From Knoellia sinensis KCTC 19936 (GTDB taxonomy: Bacteria > Actinomycetota > Actinomycetes > Actinomycetales > Dermatophilaceae): 64,000 nt of DNA. The translations under genes were made by a program, and so were the position numbers. A model generated the notes under the pieces. That model saw only the letters and a list, made by a program, of their open reading frames with translations, was not told where the DNA came from and did not search any database. The stretch is from positions 124,001-188,000 of the forward strand of contig NZ_AVPJ01000004.1 in NCBI RefSeq assembly GCF_000768705.1. Reading direction: 5' to 3'. Shown here piece after piece: positions 17,854-27,024 of the stretch (position 1 is the first letter of the stretch; each line of letters begins with the position of its first letter).

Positions 17854-18656
17854 GCATGTTTCGCCGCCGCAAGGCCGACGCAGAGACCGCAGTCGAGGGC
17901 GCACCCGACGCCGTGACCGGTGCCGAGGCCGAGGCGGGCATCGAGGACGAGTCGGTCGCCGACCAGTCGGGCGCCGACGACTCGAGTGCCGACGACAAGG
18001 CCGGCGCCGATCGTCCGGTCGACCGTTCCTCAGGTCCGTTCGACGCGTCCGAGGTCGGGGACGACGACGGTCGGCTCGACCTTGGCTCCTTGCGCATCAG
18101 CGGTTCGACTGGCATGGAACTGCGGCTCGAGATCGACCAGGAGCAGCAGCACGTCGTGGCCGCGACCGCGGTCCTCGGCGAGTCCGCCCTCCAGCTCCAG
18201 GCCTTCGCGGCACCGCGCAGCGGGGGACTCTGGGCGCAGATCCGATCCGAGATCGCCGACGCCATCGCGAGTCAGGGCGGGACCGCCGACACCGAGGAGG
18301 GTGAGCTCGGCATCGAGCTCCGCACGCGCATGCCCAGCGCCGGGCCCGACGGCCGCACGGTGTTCGCGCCGGCACGGTTCCTTGGCGTCGACGGACCCCG
18401 CTGGTTCCTGCGTGGAGTCATCTCGGGCCGCGGGGCCATCGACGAGGAGGCCGCCGCACCCCTGCTGGACATCTTCCGGGAGACCGTTGTCGTCCGCGGC
18501 ACGGACCCCATGGCACCGCGTGAACTCCTGCCCCTGCGCCTGCCGCAGGAGGAGGCAACTCCGATGCCCCCGGCTCCGACCGGGCAACAGGCACAGGTCT
18601 CCACGGACGACCTCAACCCGTTCGAACGCGGCCCCGAGATCACTGAGGTGAGGTGA
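17850..18656 (+). CDS. DUF3710 family protein
   Basis: Conserved actinobacterial protein of unknown function, 268 residues. Residues 1-65 are Ala/Asp/Glu-rich and disordered after a short basic start (MFRRRKAD at the alternative ATG 17856). The conserved domain runs from about 75 to 225 ([53 protein letters not shown]). It lies between dut and an OB-fold gene with start/stop overlaps on both sides, a fixed order in many actinobacteria, so a nucleotide- or DNA-related role is possible but unproven. Confidence 0.88.
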   Translation: MSMFRRRKADAETAVEGAPDAVTGAEAEAGIEDESVADQSGADDSSADDKAGADRPVDRSSGPFDASEVGDDDGRLDLGSLRISGSTGMELRLEIDQEQQHVVAATAVLGESALQLQAFAAPRSGGLWAQIRSEIADAIASQGGTADTEEGELGIELRTRMPSAGPDGRTVFAPARFLGVDGPRWFLRGVISGRGAIDEEAAAPLLDIFRETVVVRGTDPMAPRELLPLRLPQEEATPMPPAPTGQQAQVSTDDLNPFERGPEITEVR

Positions 18657-19024
18657 TGGGTCTCAAGGAGCGCCTGCGCGACCTCGCACGGACGGACACG
18701 GAGTTCGAGGCCGACGAGATCCGCGAGCGCACCCTGTCCGACCCCGGAAGCGCGGTCGCGTGTGCCGGGGAACTTGTCGAACGCCGCCCTGCCACCGTGG
18801 CCGGATCGATCCGCTCCCTCACCCTCCCACCGCGACAGAGCGTTCCGGTGCTCGTGGCCGAACTCTTCGACGGCCAGCGCTCGGTCAACCTCGTCTGGGT
18901 GGGCCGCCGTCGCATCGCGGGAATCGAGCCGGGTGTCTTCCTCATCGCCGAGGGTCGAGTCGCGAAGGTCAAGGGTCAGCCCACGATCTTCAACCCGACC
19001 TATCAGATCGTTCCGGCGAAGTGA
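18656..19024 (+). CDS. OB-fold nucleic-acid-binding domain protein
   Basis: Small 122-residue protein with one OB-fold (about residues 40-120): TVAGSIRSLTLPPRQSVPVLVAELFDG, then VWVGRRRIAGIEPGVFLIAEGRV, the strand pattern of RecG/tRNA-anticodon-type OB domains. The N-terminal helix is charged (LKERLRDLARTDTEFEADEIRE). It probably binds single-stranded nucleic acid. ATG 18656 overlaps the previous stop by 1 nt; GTG 18653 is possible. It overlaps the next gene by 4 nt, so it is translated as part of one unit with DUF3710 and DUF3159. Confidence 0.85.
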   Translation: MGLKERLRDLARTDTEFEADEIRERTLSDPGSAVACAGELVERRPATVAGSIRSLTLPPRQSVPVLVAELFDGQRSVNLVWVGRRRIAGIEPGVFLIAEGRVAKVKGQPTIFNPTYQIVPAK

Positions 19025-19806
19025 CGTCGGTGACGCCCATGCCCACGCCGACGCCCGCCGAGCAGACGGTTGCCCACTCGGTCGAAGAGCTCATCCGACA
19101 CCGTCTGTCGACGGCTCTCGGAGGGTGGCGCGGCTCCCTTGAGACAGCACTGCCGACGATCGCGTTCATCGGCGTGTGGACCTGGCGCCAAGACCTTTAC
19201 GCCGAGTCTGGCCCCGCTCTCCGGCAGGCCGTGTGGTCCGCGGTCGCTGTGGCAGTCGTCCTGGCCGTCCTGCGTCTGATTCAGCGGTCGAGCCTGCAAC
19301 ACGTCTTCGGAGCCGTCATCGCCACGGCGCTCGCCGCGTTCTTCGCAATGCGCAGTGGCCGTGCCGAGGACGCGTTCCTGCCGGGCATGCTGCTGTCCGG
19401 TGCCTACCTCGTGGGAACCCTCATCTCGATCCTGGCGCGGTGGCCCGTCGTCGGCTTCCTCGTCGGGGCGGGGGATCCTCGGGCTGCCGAGGACCCGTTC
19501 GGTTGGCGCCGGGACTCCGGGATGGTCCGGGTCTGCTCGCGGCTCACCTGGGTGCTCGTGGCGCTGTATGCCGTGCGCCTCTCGATCCAGATCCCGCTGT
19601 ACCTCGCCGGGCAGGTCGCTGCCCTGGGCGTCGCCAAGATCCTCCTCGGCTGGCCCCTGTGGGTCGCCGGTGTGGCGGTCATGGGCTGGATGCTCGTGCG
19701 CGGCAACACTCCCCAGGAGATCGACGCGCTCGCCCACAGCCAGGGCCTCGACCACGTCGAGGACGACGACGCCCGCGACGGGCGCGACAGTCAGTCGTCG
19801 ATCTGA
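19021..19806 (+). CDS. DUF3159 integral membrane protein
   Basis: Predicted polytopic membrane protein of unknown function, 261 residues, of the actinobacterial DUF3159 family. Hydrophobic segments are visible at about residues 45-60, 70-90, 95-115, 125-145, 185-205 and 215-235. A conserved-looking loop holds DPFGWRRDSGMVRVCSRLTW. GTG 19021 is chosen because it overlaps the OB-fold stop by 4 nt, like its neighbours; GTG 19030 and ATG 19039 are in frame. The last 16 nt overlap the 3' end of the convergent TrkA gene, so there is no terminator between them. Confidence 0.85.
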   Translation: MTSVTPMPTPTPAEQTVAHSVEELIRHRLSTALGGWRGSLETALPTIAFIGVWTWRQDLYAESGPALRQAVWSAVAVAVVLAVLRLIQRSSLQHVFGAVIATALAAFFAMRSGRAEDAFLPGMLLSGAYLVGTLISILARWPVVGFLVGAGDPRAAEDPFGWRRDSGMVRVCSRLTWVLVALYAVRLSIQIPLYLAGQVAALGVAKILLGWPLWVAGVAVMGWMLVRGNTPQEIDALAHSQGLDHVEDDDARDGRDSQSSI

Positions 19807-20480
19807 CGCTTCTGCCGCTGTGACCCCGGGCTGAGCATCGACTCGAGATCGGACTCGCCCTCACTCGTGGTGATGAAGAGCAACTCGTCCAGTGGCTCGA
19901 GGGCATCGTCACGGCTCGGGGCGATCGGGTGACCGCCGCGGATGATGCCCGTGAGGACCGTGTCTGCGGGGAACGCGATGTCGCCGACGCGAGTGCCGGC
20001 ATACGGACTGCCCTCGGGCAGGGTCATCTCGACCATGGCGGCCCGGCCCTGTTGGAACTCGAAGATCCGGACGAGGTCGCCGACGGACACGGCCTCCTCG
20101 ATGAGTGCCGTCATGAGGCGCGGTGTGGACACGGCGACGTCGACACCCCAGGCGTCGTCGAACATCCACTCGTTCTTGGGGTTGTTGACCCGGGCGACGG
20201 TGCGCGGCACGCCGAACTCCGTCTTGGAGAGCAAGGACACGACGAGGTTGGCCTTGTCGTCTCCCGTCGCTGCCACGACGACGTCACAGTCGGCCACTCC
20301 TGCCTCGGTGAGGGCACTGAGCTCGCAGGCGTCAGCCTGGAGCCACGCGGCGTCAGGCACCTTGCTGACCCGTTCGCCGTCGGCCTCCTTGTCGATGAGC
20401 AGGAGTTGGTGGCCGTTGCGGATGAGCTCGCGGGCGATGGAGCGACCCACGCTGCCGGCTCCGGCGATGACGACGCGCAT
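19791..20480 (-). CDS. TrkA-family potassium uptake regulatory protein (second of pair)
   Basis: Cytoplasmic NAD(H)-binding regulator of a potassium channel or transporter, 229 residues. RCK-N Rossmann fold MRVVIAGAGSVGRSIARELIRNGH with the acidic end of beta-2 at LLIDKE, and a C-terminal RCK-C domain from about residue 140 (GRAAMVEMTLPEGSPYAGTRVGDI). Two adjacent trkA-like genes are typical of actinobacteria (CeoC/CeoB in mycobacteria); the membrane partner Trk/Ktr is not next to them, the divergent neighbour being an APC permease. 17 nt separate it from the upstream trkA gene. Confidence 0.9.
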   Translation of the reverse strand: MRVVIAGAGSVGRSIARELIRNGHQLLLIDKEADGERVSKVPDAAWLQADACELSALTEAGVADCDVVVAATGDDKANLVVSLLSKTEFGVPRTVARVNNPKNEWMFDDAWGVDVAVSTPRLMTALIEEAVSVGDLVRIFEFQQGRAAMVEMTLPEGSPYAGTRVGDIAFPADTVLTGIIRGGHPIAPSRDDALEPLDELLFITTSEGESDLESMLSPGSQRQKRQIDD

Positions 20481-20497
20481 GCGAAAGGTCCTAGCTG

Positions 20498-21160
20498 TCA
20501 GTGAGCCGCGGGGGCTGCGTCGAGGATGCGCTCGGCCTCGGCGAGGCGCGCGCGGTCGAGGGAGAAGTGGACGAGGTCGCCGTCCTGGTAGACGGTCTCG
20601 GTGGTGGGGATGAGGCCCTCACCCAGCCGGCTCACATAGGCCACCCGGCCGCCGACGGCGTTCTCGAGGTCGAACACCCGGTGCCCGACCCAGCCCTCGT
20701 GGATGGGCATCTCGGCAATGACCACCCGGCCACTGGGGTCGGTGAACTCGGGGACGTGCCCCTGGGGGAGGAGGCGACGGAGCACCTGGTCGCTCGTCCA
20801 CTTGACGGTCGCGACCGTCGGGATGCCGAGACGCTGGTAGATCTCTGCCCGGCCCGGGTCGTAGATGCGCGCCACGACGTTCTCGACGCCGAACTTCTCG
20901 CGCGCCACCCGTGCCGCGAGGATGTTGGAGTTGTCGCCGCTCGAGACCGCCGCGAACGCATAGGCCTCGTCGATCCCCGCTTCCCGCAGCGTGTCCCTGT
21001 CGAACCCGAGTCCGACGACGCGGCGTCCTTCGAAGGACGCACCGAGGCGTCGGAACGCCGCTTCGTCCTGGTCGATGATCGCGACCTCGTGGCCGGCCCG
21101 TTCGAGAGCCCTGGCCAGCGAGGCGCCGACGCGGCCGCAGCCCATGATGACGAAATGCAC
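20498..21160 (-). CDS. TrkA-family potassium uptake regulatory protein (first of pair)
   Basis: RCK protein of 220 residues, paralogue of its neighbour: MHFVIMGCGRVGASLARALERAGHEVAIIDQDEAAF forms the NAD-binding Rossmann unit, described here in two parts (GCGRVGAS glycine loop; IIDQDE acidic tip). RCK-C follows from about residue 140 (VVIAEMPIHEGWVGHRVFDL). It starts with GTG, and TAGCGT lies 6 nt before it on its strand, so the mRNA is probably leaderless. It is divergent from the APC permease with 64 nt between starts, suggesting joint control of ion or amino acid transport; the functional link is inferred. Confidence 0.9.
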   Translation of the reverse strand: MHFVIMGCGRVGASLARALERAGHEVAIIDQDEAAFRRLGASFEGRRVVGLGFDRDTLREAGIDEAYAFAAVSSGDNSNILAARVAREKFGVENVVARIYDPGRAEIYQRLGIPTVATVKWTSDQVLRRLLPQGHVPEFTDPSGRVVIAEMPIHEGWVGHRVFDLENAVGGRVAYVSRLGEGLIPTTETVYQDGDLVHFSLDRARLAEAERILDAAPAAH

Positions 21161-21166
21161 GCTCCG

Positions 21167-21217
21167 ACGCTACACCGGGGCACGCGGGCGGCGGACCAGT
21201 GCGCCGGTGCATAGAGT
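21167..21217. promoter_or_regulatory. Divergent leaderless promoters, trkA / APC permease
   Basis: Minus strand: TAGCGT at 21172-21167, 6 nt before the trkA GTG (21160). Plus strand: TAGAGT at 21212-21217, 7 nt before the permease GTG (21225). About 40 nt separate the two -10 elements, so their -35 regions must interleave. Confidence 0.5.
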
Positions 21218-21224
21218 GGCGCTC

Positions 21225-23234
21225 GTGAGTTCTTCCGGTCGCGTGGTCAAACGCGTCATCCTCGGGCGTGCGATGCGGTCCGACCGGCTCGGTGAGACGT
21301 TGCTCCCGAAGCGTCTGGCCCTACCAGTCTTCGCCAGTGATGCACTCTCGTCCGTCGCCTATGCGCCGGACGAGATCCTCCTGACCCTGGGCCTTGCCGG
21401 AGGAGCTCTGGCAGCGACCCACTCGTGGGAGGTCGCCCTGGCCGTTGTCGTGGTCATGGCGGTCGTCGTGCTCAGCTATCGGCAGAACGTGCATGCCTAC
21501 CCGTCCGGGGGCGGCGACTACGAGGTGGCGAGCGTCAACCTCGGCCCCAAGGCGGGCCTCACCGTCGCGAGTGCCCTGCTCGTGGACTACGTCCTCACCG
21601 TTGCCGTGTCCGTCTCGGCCGGGATCCAGAACGCCGCGTCGGCCTTCACCTTCCTGCGCGGACACGAGGTGGCTGCCGCCGTGACGCTCGTCGTCCTCCT
21701 CACCGCGATGAACCTGAGGGGCGTCCGGGAGTCCGGCAAGGCGTTCGCGCTCCCGACCTACCTCTTCATGGTCACCGTCCTCGGCATGGCCGCGGTCGGC
21801 TTCTTCCGGGAGGCCCGGGGGACGCTTCCCCAGGCCGAGAGCGCGGGCTACGACCTGGTGGCCGAACCGGGCATGGAGGCCCTCGGCACCGCGGCTCTCG
21901 CGTTCCTCCTCCTCAGGGCGTTCTCGTCCGGATGCGCGGCACTCACCGGGGTCGAGGCAATCTCCAACGGAGTGCCCGCCTTCCAGAAGCCCAAGAGTCG
22001 CAATGCGGCCACGACCCTGCTCCTCATGGGCGCCATGGCGATCACCATGCTCGCCTCGATGGTCGCTCTGGCCAGGTGGACCGGCGTGAAGATCGCGGAG
22101 GACCCTGCCACCCAGCTGCTCAGGGACGGCCGACCCGTCGGCGAGGAGCATGTCCAGGACACGGTCATGGGCCAGGTGGCCAAGGCGGTCTTCGAGGGAT
22201 TCCACCCCGGTGTCGTCCTCGTCTCCGTGGTCACCGGGCTCATCCTGTTCCTCGCGGCCAACACGGCGTTCAACGGGTTCCCCGTGCTCGGGTCGATCCT
22301 CGCCCGTGACGGGTTCCTGCCGCGTCAGCTCCACACGCGGGGCGACCGGTTGGCCTTCTCCAACGGCATCCTCATCCTCGCCGGGGCAGCGGCAGCCCTC
22401 ATCGCCCTCTACGACGCCCAGGTCACCAAGCTGATCCAGCTCTACATCGTCGGGGTCTTCGTCTCCTTCACGCTCAGCCAGACGGGCATGATCCGCCACT
22501 GGAACCGCCTGCTCGCCGTCGAGAAGGACGGACGCGCACGCGCACGCATGCACCGCAGCCGGATCATCAACGCGGTCGGTGCGGCGATGTCCGGCCTCGT
22601 GCTCCTCGTCGTCCTCGCCACGAAGTTCCTCCACGGTGCCGGCTACGCCGTCGCCGCGATGGCCGTGCTCTTCTTCCTCATGATGCGGATCAAGCGGCAC
22701 TACGACAGGGTGCGCGACGAGCTGCGGGTCGACCCGGCTGACACGAAGCAGCAGCTCCTGCCCTCGCGGGTCAACGCCATCGTGCTGGTGTCCAAGGTCC
22801 ACAAGCCGACGCTGCGCGCGCTCGCCTATGCGCGAGCCACGAGGCCCTCGAGCCTCGAGGCGGTCACGGTCGACGTCGACCCCGCCGAGACCAGGGCGCT
22901 TCAGGACGAGTGGGACCGCCGAGAGATCCCGGTGCCCCTCAAGGCGCTGGACAGCCCCTACCGCGAGGTCACCCGCCCGGTCGTCGAGTACGTGAAGTCC
23001 CTGCGCTCGGGCAATCCGCGCGACATCGTCGTCGTCTACATCCCCGAGTACGTCCTCGGCCACTGGTGGGAACAGGCACTCCACAACCAGAGCGCCCTGA
23101 GGCTCAAGGGGCGCCTGCTCTTCACCCCCGGCGTCATGGTGTCGAGCGTCCCCTGGCAGCTGGCTTCGTCCGAGGGGGTCGAGGAGCGCATGGACGGTCC
23201 GGTGGTCGGCGACGTCCGACGTGGCGAAGGGTGA
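21225..23234 (+). CDS. APC-superfamily permease with long cytoplasmic C-terminal domain
   Basis: Secondary transporter of the amino acid-polyamine-organocation superfamily, 669 residues. The first helix motif reads LALPVFASDALSSVAYAPDEIL and continues through about 12 hydrophobic segments to about residue 480 (for example GLTVASALLVDYVLTVAVSVSAG, given in part). GCAALTGVEAISNGVPAF is the APC signature in helix 6. Residues about 500-669 are a soluble domain with a universal-stress-like fold pattern (AIVLVSKVHKPTLRALAYARA, DIVVVYIPEYVLGHWWEQ). Substrate unknown; potassium or amino acid are candidates given the trkA neighbours and the KimA-like overall layout. The start is set by the leaderless -10; an ATG at 21273 is also in frame. 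It overlaps the methyltransferase gene by 4 nt. Confidence 0.85.
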   Translation: MSSSGRVVKRVILGRAMRSDRLGETLLPKRLALPVFASDALSSVAYAPDEILLTLGLAGGALAATHSWEVALAVVVVMAVVVLSYRQNVHAYPSGGGDYEVASVNLGPKAGLTVASALLVDYVLTVAVSVSAGIQNAASAFTFLRGHEVAAAVTLVVLLTAMNLRGVRESGKAFALPTYLFMVTVLGMAAVGFFREARGTLPQAESAGYDLVAEPGMEALGTAALAFLLLRAFSSGCAALTGVEAISNGVPAFQKPKSRNAATTLLLMGAMAITMLASMVALARWTGVKIAEDPATQLLRDGRPVGEEHVQDTVMGQVAKAVFEGFHPGVVLVSVVTGLILFLAANTAFNGFPVLGSILARDGFLPRQLHTRGDRLAFSNGILILAGAAAALIALYDAQVTKLIQLYIVGVFVSFTLSQTGMIRHWNRLLAVEKDGRARARMHRSRIINAVGAAMSGLVLLVVLATKFLHGAGYAVAAMAVLFFLMMRIKRHYDRVRDELRVDPADTKQQLLPSRVNAIVLVSKVHKPTLRALAYARATRPSSLEAVTVDVDPAETRALQDEWDRREIPVPLKALDSPYREVTRPVVEYVKSLRSGNPRDIVVVYIPEYVLGHWWEQALHNQSALRLKGRLLFTPGVMVSSVPWQLASSEGVEERMDGPVVGDVRRGEG

Positions 23235-24556
23235 CAACGGTGAGTGAGCATTCTGGGGCTGCCGACAGTCTCCGCGTCGGCGACGAGGTGGTCATCGAGG
23301 CCGGACCCATCGCCCACGGGGGCTTCGTCGTCGCACGACATCAGGGCCGCGTCCTCTTCGTCCGTCACGCCCTGCCCGGGGAGGAGGTGCGGGCCCGCAT
23401 CACCGAGGGTGGACCGGGCGACCGATTCCTGCGTGCCGATGCCGTTGCCGTCCTGCGCCCCTCACCTGATCGCGTCGAACCACCTTGCCCGTATGCCGGC
23501 CCCGGCCTGTGCGGTGGCTGCGACTTCCAGCACGTTGCCGTTCGCGAGCAGCGGAGTCTCAAGGCGGCGGTCGTCGAGGAGCAGCTGCGACGACTGGCCG
23601 GTGTCGACCTCGCGGTCACGGTTGAAGCGGTGCCCGGCGACGTCGAGGGTCTGAGGTGGCGCACCCGCACCGAGTTCGCGGTCGACGACTCGGGTCGAGC
23701 GGGAATGCGTCGACACCGGAGCCACGACCTGATCGTCATCGACGACTGCCTCATCGCGCGTGAGGATGTCGTGGGCACCGGTGTGCTGCAGGGCCATTGG
23801 CCCGACGAGAAGGCCGTCGACGTCGTGGCCCCGAGCGTCGGGCCGGCTGTCGTCGTCCGCGTTCCGTCCGACGAGCCGACGGCCCCGGTCGTCACCGAAA
23901 AGGTTGCGGCTCAGGCACTTTCGCGAGAATTCGACGTCAGCGCACGGGGATTCTGGCAGGTGCACCTCGGCGCCTCGGCCACGTTCGTCGATGCCGTCAT
24001 CTCCGGACTGCAACCACGGCCGGGGGAGCGGGGCCTCGACCTCTACGCGGGTGTCGGGGTCTTCGCCTCGGCGCTCGCCGAAGCCGTCGGACCCGAAGGT
24101 CAGGTCGTCGCGGTCGAGTCGGACGCGACGGCGGTGACCCAGGCCCGCCTCAACGTGGAGCGGACCCCCTGGGTCCACTACATCCAGGGCAGGGTCGATC
24201 ACGTCTTCGGAGTCGAGTCGACGGGTCGGGTCGCCGGCTCACGTCGGGGTCGGCGACGCACGGGACCACGCAGGCCGCACAGCCAATTGCCACCCAGTGC
24301 GGACATCGTCGTGCTCGACCCCCCTCGCACGGGAGCGGGCAAGGCGGTCGTGGAGGCTGTCGTGGCGCTCGGCGCCAGGGCGCTCGCCTACGTGGCCTGC
24401 GACCCGGCGGCATTCGCCCGCGACACGGCATACCTCATGGAGCGCGGCTACGCGCTCACATCACTGCGCGCGTTCGACGCCTTCCCGATGACCCACCACA
24501 TCGAGTGCGTCGCGATCTTCAGGCCCCGCGAGCGCGACGTGCGCGACGAGACGTGA
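23231..24556 (+). CDS. TRAM-domain RNA m5U methyltransferase (RumA/RlmD family)
   Basis: S-adenosylmethionine-dependent 5-methyluridine methyltransferase for tRNA or rRNA, 441 residues. A TRAM beta-barrel (about residues 15-70) is followed by the iron-sulfur cysteines CPYAGPGLCGGCDFQH (about 88-99) and a fourth in IDDCLI. The SAM site is LDLYAGVGVFASALAEAVG (about 275). The motif VLDPPRTGAGKAVVEAV and the catalytic Cys in AYVACDPAAFARD (about 395) are intact. A lineage-specific basic insertion rich in Arg (GSRRGRRRTGPRRPHS, about 335-350) interrupts the catalytic domain just before DPPR and may contact RNA. It overlaps the permease stop by 4 nt (GTGA), and GTG 23240 is an alternative start. 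Confidence 0.9.
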   Translation: MTTVSEHSGAADSLRVGDEVVIEAGPIAHGGFVVARHQGRVLFVRHALPGEEVRARITEGGPGDRFLRADAVAVLRPSPDRVEPPCPYAGPGLCGGCDFQHVAVREQRSLKAAVVEEQLRRLAGVDLAVTVEAVPGDVEGLRWRTRTEFAVDDSGRAGMRRHRSHDLIVIDDCLIAREDVVGTGVLQGHWPDEKAVDVVAPSVGPAVVVRVPSDEPTAPVVTEKVAAQALSREFDVSARGFWQVHLGASATFVDAVISGLQPRPGERGLDLYAGVGVFASALAEAVGPEGQVVAVESDATAVTQARLNVERTPWVHYIQGRVDHVFGVESTGRVAGSRRGRRRTGPRRPHSQLPPSADIVVLDPPRTGAGKAVVEAVVALGARALAYVACDPAAFARDTAYLMERGYALTSLRAFDAFPMTHHIECVAIFRPRERDVRDET

Positions 24557-24649
24557 CCGCCCTTCGCGGGCATCGGATGCGCCGCAACGACGGCAGCAAG
24601 ATGCACCGACCCGCACTGGTTGGTCCAGCGGACGCCACGAGATTCGGGC

Positions 24650-25876
24650 TCAGGCCCGTCCCAAGGGGTCGGTCTGGGGCGGGGTTCGCTCGCGGTCCTC
24701 ATCGCGCCTGATCGCGCGATCGGGGAGCCAGACCACGAACGTGCTGCCGACGCCCGGTTCGCCGAACAGGGCGATGTGTCCCTCGTGGGACTCGACGACC
24801 TGGCGGGAGATGGACAGGCCGAGACCGTGACCGTCGTGGTCGCGGGCCACACCGGTCCGTCCGAAACGTTGGAACACGCGCTCGCGATCACCTTCGGCGA
24901 TGCCGGGCCCCTCGTCGCGGACGGCCACCCAGGCCCAGCCGCGCATCGAGCCGGAGGCGACGGTCACCTCCCCGCCACCGGGGGAGAGTCGGACGGCGTT
25001 GGCGAGGATGTTGTCGAGTGCCCGGCTGAGGGACTCGGCGTCCGCGACGACGCGGGGCCCCGGGGCCAGACGACGAACCAGACGCAGGCCGCGGCCCTCG
25101 GCGAGCAGGCGCTGTTCCTCGACCACTTCGTCGGCCAGTTCGGAGAGGTCGACTTCGCGGTCGACGAAAGCGCCCGACCTCGTCCTCGCCGTCGCGAGGA
25201 GGTCGTCGACGAGGCTGGCCATCCGGTGGGTCGCCCGCGAGACCACGCTCACCGAGTGAGCGCGCTCATCGTGGGTCGTGTCATCGCGTGACAGCACGGC
25301 GTCGACGTTGGCCTGCACGACGGCGATGGGATTGCGGAGTTCGTGCGAGACGTCGTCGACCAGGGTTCGCTGGGCGCTGAACGACCTCTCGAGTCGGCCG
25401 AGCATGTCATCGATGGTGTCGGCCAGGGTGCGCAGCTCATCGCGAGGGCCTGTGGCGCCGATGCGCCGCGAGAGGTCGGAGGCCGTGATCTCGCGAGCGG
25501 TCGTCGTGATGCGCTCGACCGGTCGCAGGGCACGGCCCGCCACCCACCAGCCGATGAGGAGACTCAGGAGGAAGAGCACGGCCAGCGCAATGAACGAGTA
25601 GGTGCGCAGGGTCTCGAGAGTGGTGTAGTTGACGTACTCCTGCACGTCTCGGATGTCGGCCGCCTGGAAGTCCTCACCCGGGCGGTAGTTCACGATTCCG
25701 CCGCCACCCTTCTCGAACTTCTTGACGGTCACCGGATCGAGTGGCTTGGACTCGATCGACTGTGACAGGGCGAGGTAGATCCCGCCGAGCAGAAGTGTGG
25801 CGACGCCGAACAACAGCGCCGAGTAGGTCAGCGCCAGCCGTGCCCGGATGGTGCGCGCCCACGCGGGGACCGTCAT
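24650..25876 (-). CDS. Sensor histidine kinase
   Basis: Membrane sensor of a two-component system, 408 residues. Transmembrane helices at about 11-33 and 107-128 flank an extracytoplasmic sensor loop (QSIESKPLDPVTVKKFEKGG, PGEDFQAADIRDVQEYVNY). A HAMP domain follows (RALRPVERITTTAREITASDLSRRIG in part, about 128-180), then the phosphoacceptor His in DDVSHELRNPIAVVQ (about 205) and a HATPase with NILANAVRLSPGG, DEGPGIAEGDRERVFQRFGR and GHGLGLSIS. ATG 25876 overlaps the response regulator stop by 4 nt. The signal is unknown. It is likely to control, or be controlled together with, the divergent MoxR operon. Confidence 0.92.
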   Translation of the reverse strand: MTVPAWARTIRARLALTYSALLFGVATLLLGGIYLALSQSIESKPLDPVTVKKFEKGGGGIVNYRPGEDFQAADIRDVQEYVNYTTLETLRTYSFIALAVLFLLSLLIGWWVAGRALRPVERITTTAREITASDLSRRIGATGPRDELRTLADTIDDMLGRLERSFSAQRTLVDDVSHELRNPIAVVQANVDAVLSRDDTTHDERAHSVSVVSRATHRMASLVDDLLATARTRSGAFVDREVDLSELADEVVEEQRLLAEGRGLRLVRRLAPGPRVVADAESLSRALDNILANAVRLSPGGGEVTVASGSMRGWAWVAVRDEGPGIAEGDRERVFQRFGRTGVARDHDGHGLGLSISRQVVESHEGHIALFGEPGVGSTFVVWLPDRAIRRDEDRERTPPQTDPLGRA

Positions 25877-26571
25877 GCCAGAGCCTCCTCGCGCAGCCGG
25901 TAGCCGCGACCGATGACGGTCTCGAGCACCTGCGGCTCCTCTCCGGTCGTGAGCTTGCGCCGCAGGGTCCCCACCGTCACGCGGACCGTCTGGGTGAACG
26001 GGTCGGCGTTCTCGTCCCACACGTGCTCGAGGAGTTCCTCGGACGACACGACGTGGCCGGGGTTGCTCATGAGATAGCGCAGCACCCCGAACTCCTTGAG
26101 CGTGAGGGCCAGTTCCCGCTCGCCGCGCTGGGCGAGCTGTCGGCTGGCATCGAGGGTGAGGTCACCGACACGCAGGATCGATGTCGAGCCACGGACGTCG
26201 CGTCGCAGCAGGGCCCGCAGCCGTGCGGTGAGTTCTGGAAGGGCGAACGGCTTGACGAGATAGTCGTCGGCGCCGACGTCGAGGCCTCGGACGCGGTCGG
26301 GGAGGCTCCCGCGGGCAGTGAGCATGAGGATGCGCACATCCTCTCCCGACGGCGTGGGCAGGCTTCCCGACCGCAGCCCGGCGGCGATGTCGAAGCCGCT
26401 CCCGTCGGGAAGGTTGAGGTCGAGCAGGACCACGTCGTATGCCGTGAGCGCGAGTTTGTCGATCGCCTCGCGTCGGGTGGTGGCGGCGTCGACGGCGTAC
26501 CCCTCACGGACCAGGCCGATGCGCAGCGCGCTGGCCAGGCCCTCCTCGTCCTCGATGATCAGGAGCCGCAT
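25873..26571 (-). CDS. OmpR-family response regulator
   Basis: DNA-binding partner of the adjacent kinase, 232 residues. Receiver domain with the acidic pair in LIIEDEEG, the phosphoacceptor Asp in DVVLLDLNLPDGSG (about residue 53), TARG and the conserved Lys in DDYLVKPFALPEL. The C-terminal winged helix (about 135-230) contains LTLKEFGVLRYLMSNPGHVVSS and the recognition helix TVRVTVGTLRRKL. The open frame extends upstream of 26571, but the family N-terminus MRLLIIEDEEG begins there. It is divergent from the small membrane protein gene, with 156 nt between starts holding both promoters. Confidence 0.93.
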   Translation of the reverse strand: MRLLIIEDEEGLASALRIGLVREGYAVDAATTRREAIDKLALTAYDVVLLDLNLPDGSGFDIAAGLRSGSLPTPSGEDVRILMLTARGSLPDRVRGLDVGADDYLVKPFALPELTARLRALLRRDVRGSTSILRVGDLTLDASRQLAQRGERELALTLKEFGVLRYLMSNPGHVVSSEELLEHVWDENADPFTQTVRVTVGTLRRKLTTGEEPQVLETVIGRGYRLREEALA

Positions 26572-26727
26572 GTCCTCACGGTAATCGCGGGTGCGGCCCT
26601 CGCCCCAACGACCTTTCGCTCGACTTTCCTCGGACTTGCCGCTCACTTTCGGTCCCAGTTGATGGTCTGGACGTGGCCCTCCACCGCGGAGGACTCGCCG
26701 CCGGCGACACAGAGCAGGAGTGAACCC

Positions 26728-27024
26728 ATGACGAACCACGCCGACCACACTCTCGACACCTCCCTCTCCGGCCCCGACGAGAACAGCGCGCGTCGCGCGA
26801 AGCGTTGGGCCATGGCGGGGGCAGCGGCACTGCTCCTCGTCGGCGGAGGTGTCGGAGCGGCATACGCCATGGGTGGTGGCGGGGAGACGAGGGAGACCGG
26901 CTACGCCACGATCGTCGAATCCGATTCCACTGTGCCTGCCGAGGGCAACAGCGTGCGTATCGGCGGCCGGGAGGACTGCCCGGAGAAGTCGGGCGGCGAG
27001 ACGCCCGACACGAGCTCGCTGTGA
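26728..27024 (+). CDS. Small single-pass membrane or exported protein, unknown function
   Basis: 98 residues, not a family I recognise. A charged N-terminus with a basic ARRAKRW stretch precedes one hydrophobic segment (MAGAAALLLVGGGVGAAYAMGGGG, about 29-52, given in part), then a Ser/Thr/Gly/Glu-rich extracytoplasmic tail with one cysteine (GGREDCPEKSGG). AGGAG lies 8 nt before the ATG. The stop overlaps the MoxR start by 4 nt, so it is the first gene of the MoxR operon and is translationally coupled to it. Being divergent from the two-component system, it could be a target, signal partner or accessory of the sensor; this is inference only. Confidence 0.75.
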   Translation: MTNHADHTLDTSLSGPDENSARRAKRWAMAGAAALLLVGGGVGAAYAMGGGGETRETGYATIVESDSTVPAEGNSVRIGGREDCPEKSGGETPDTSSL

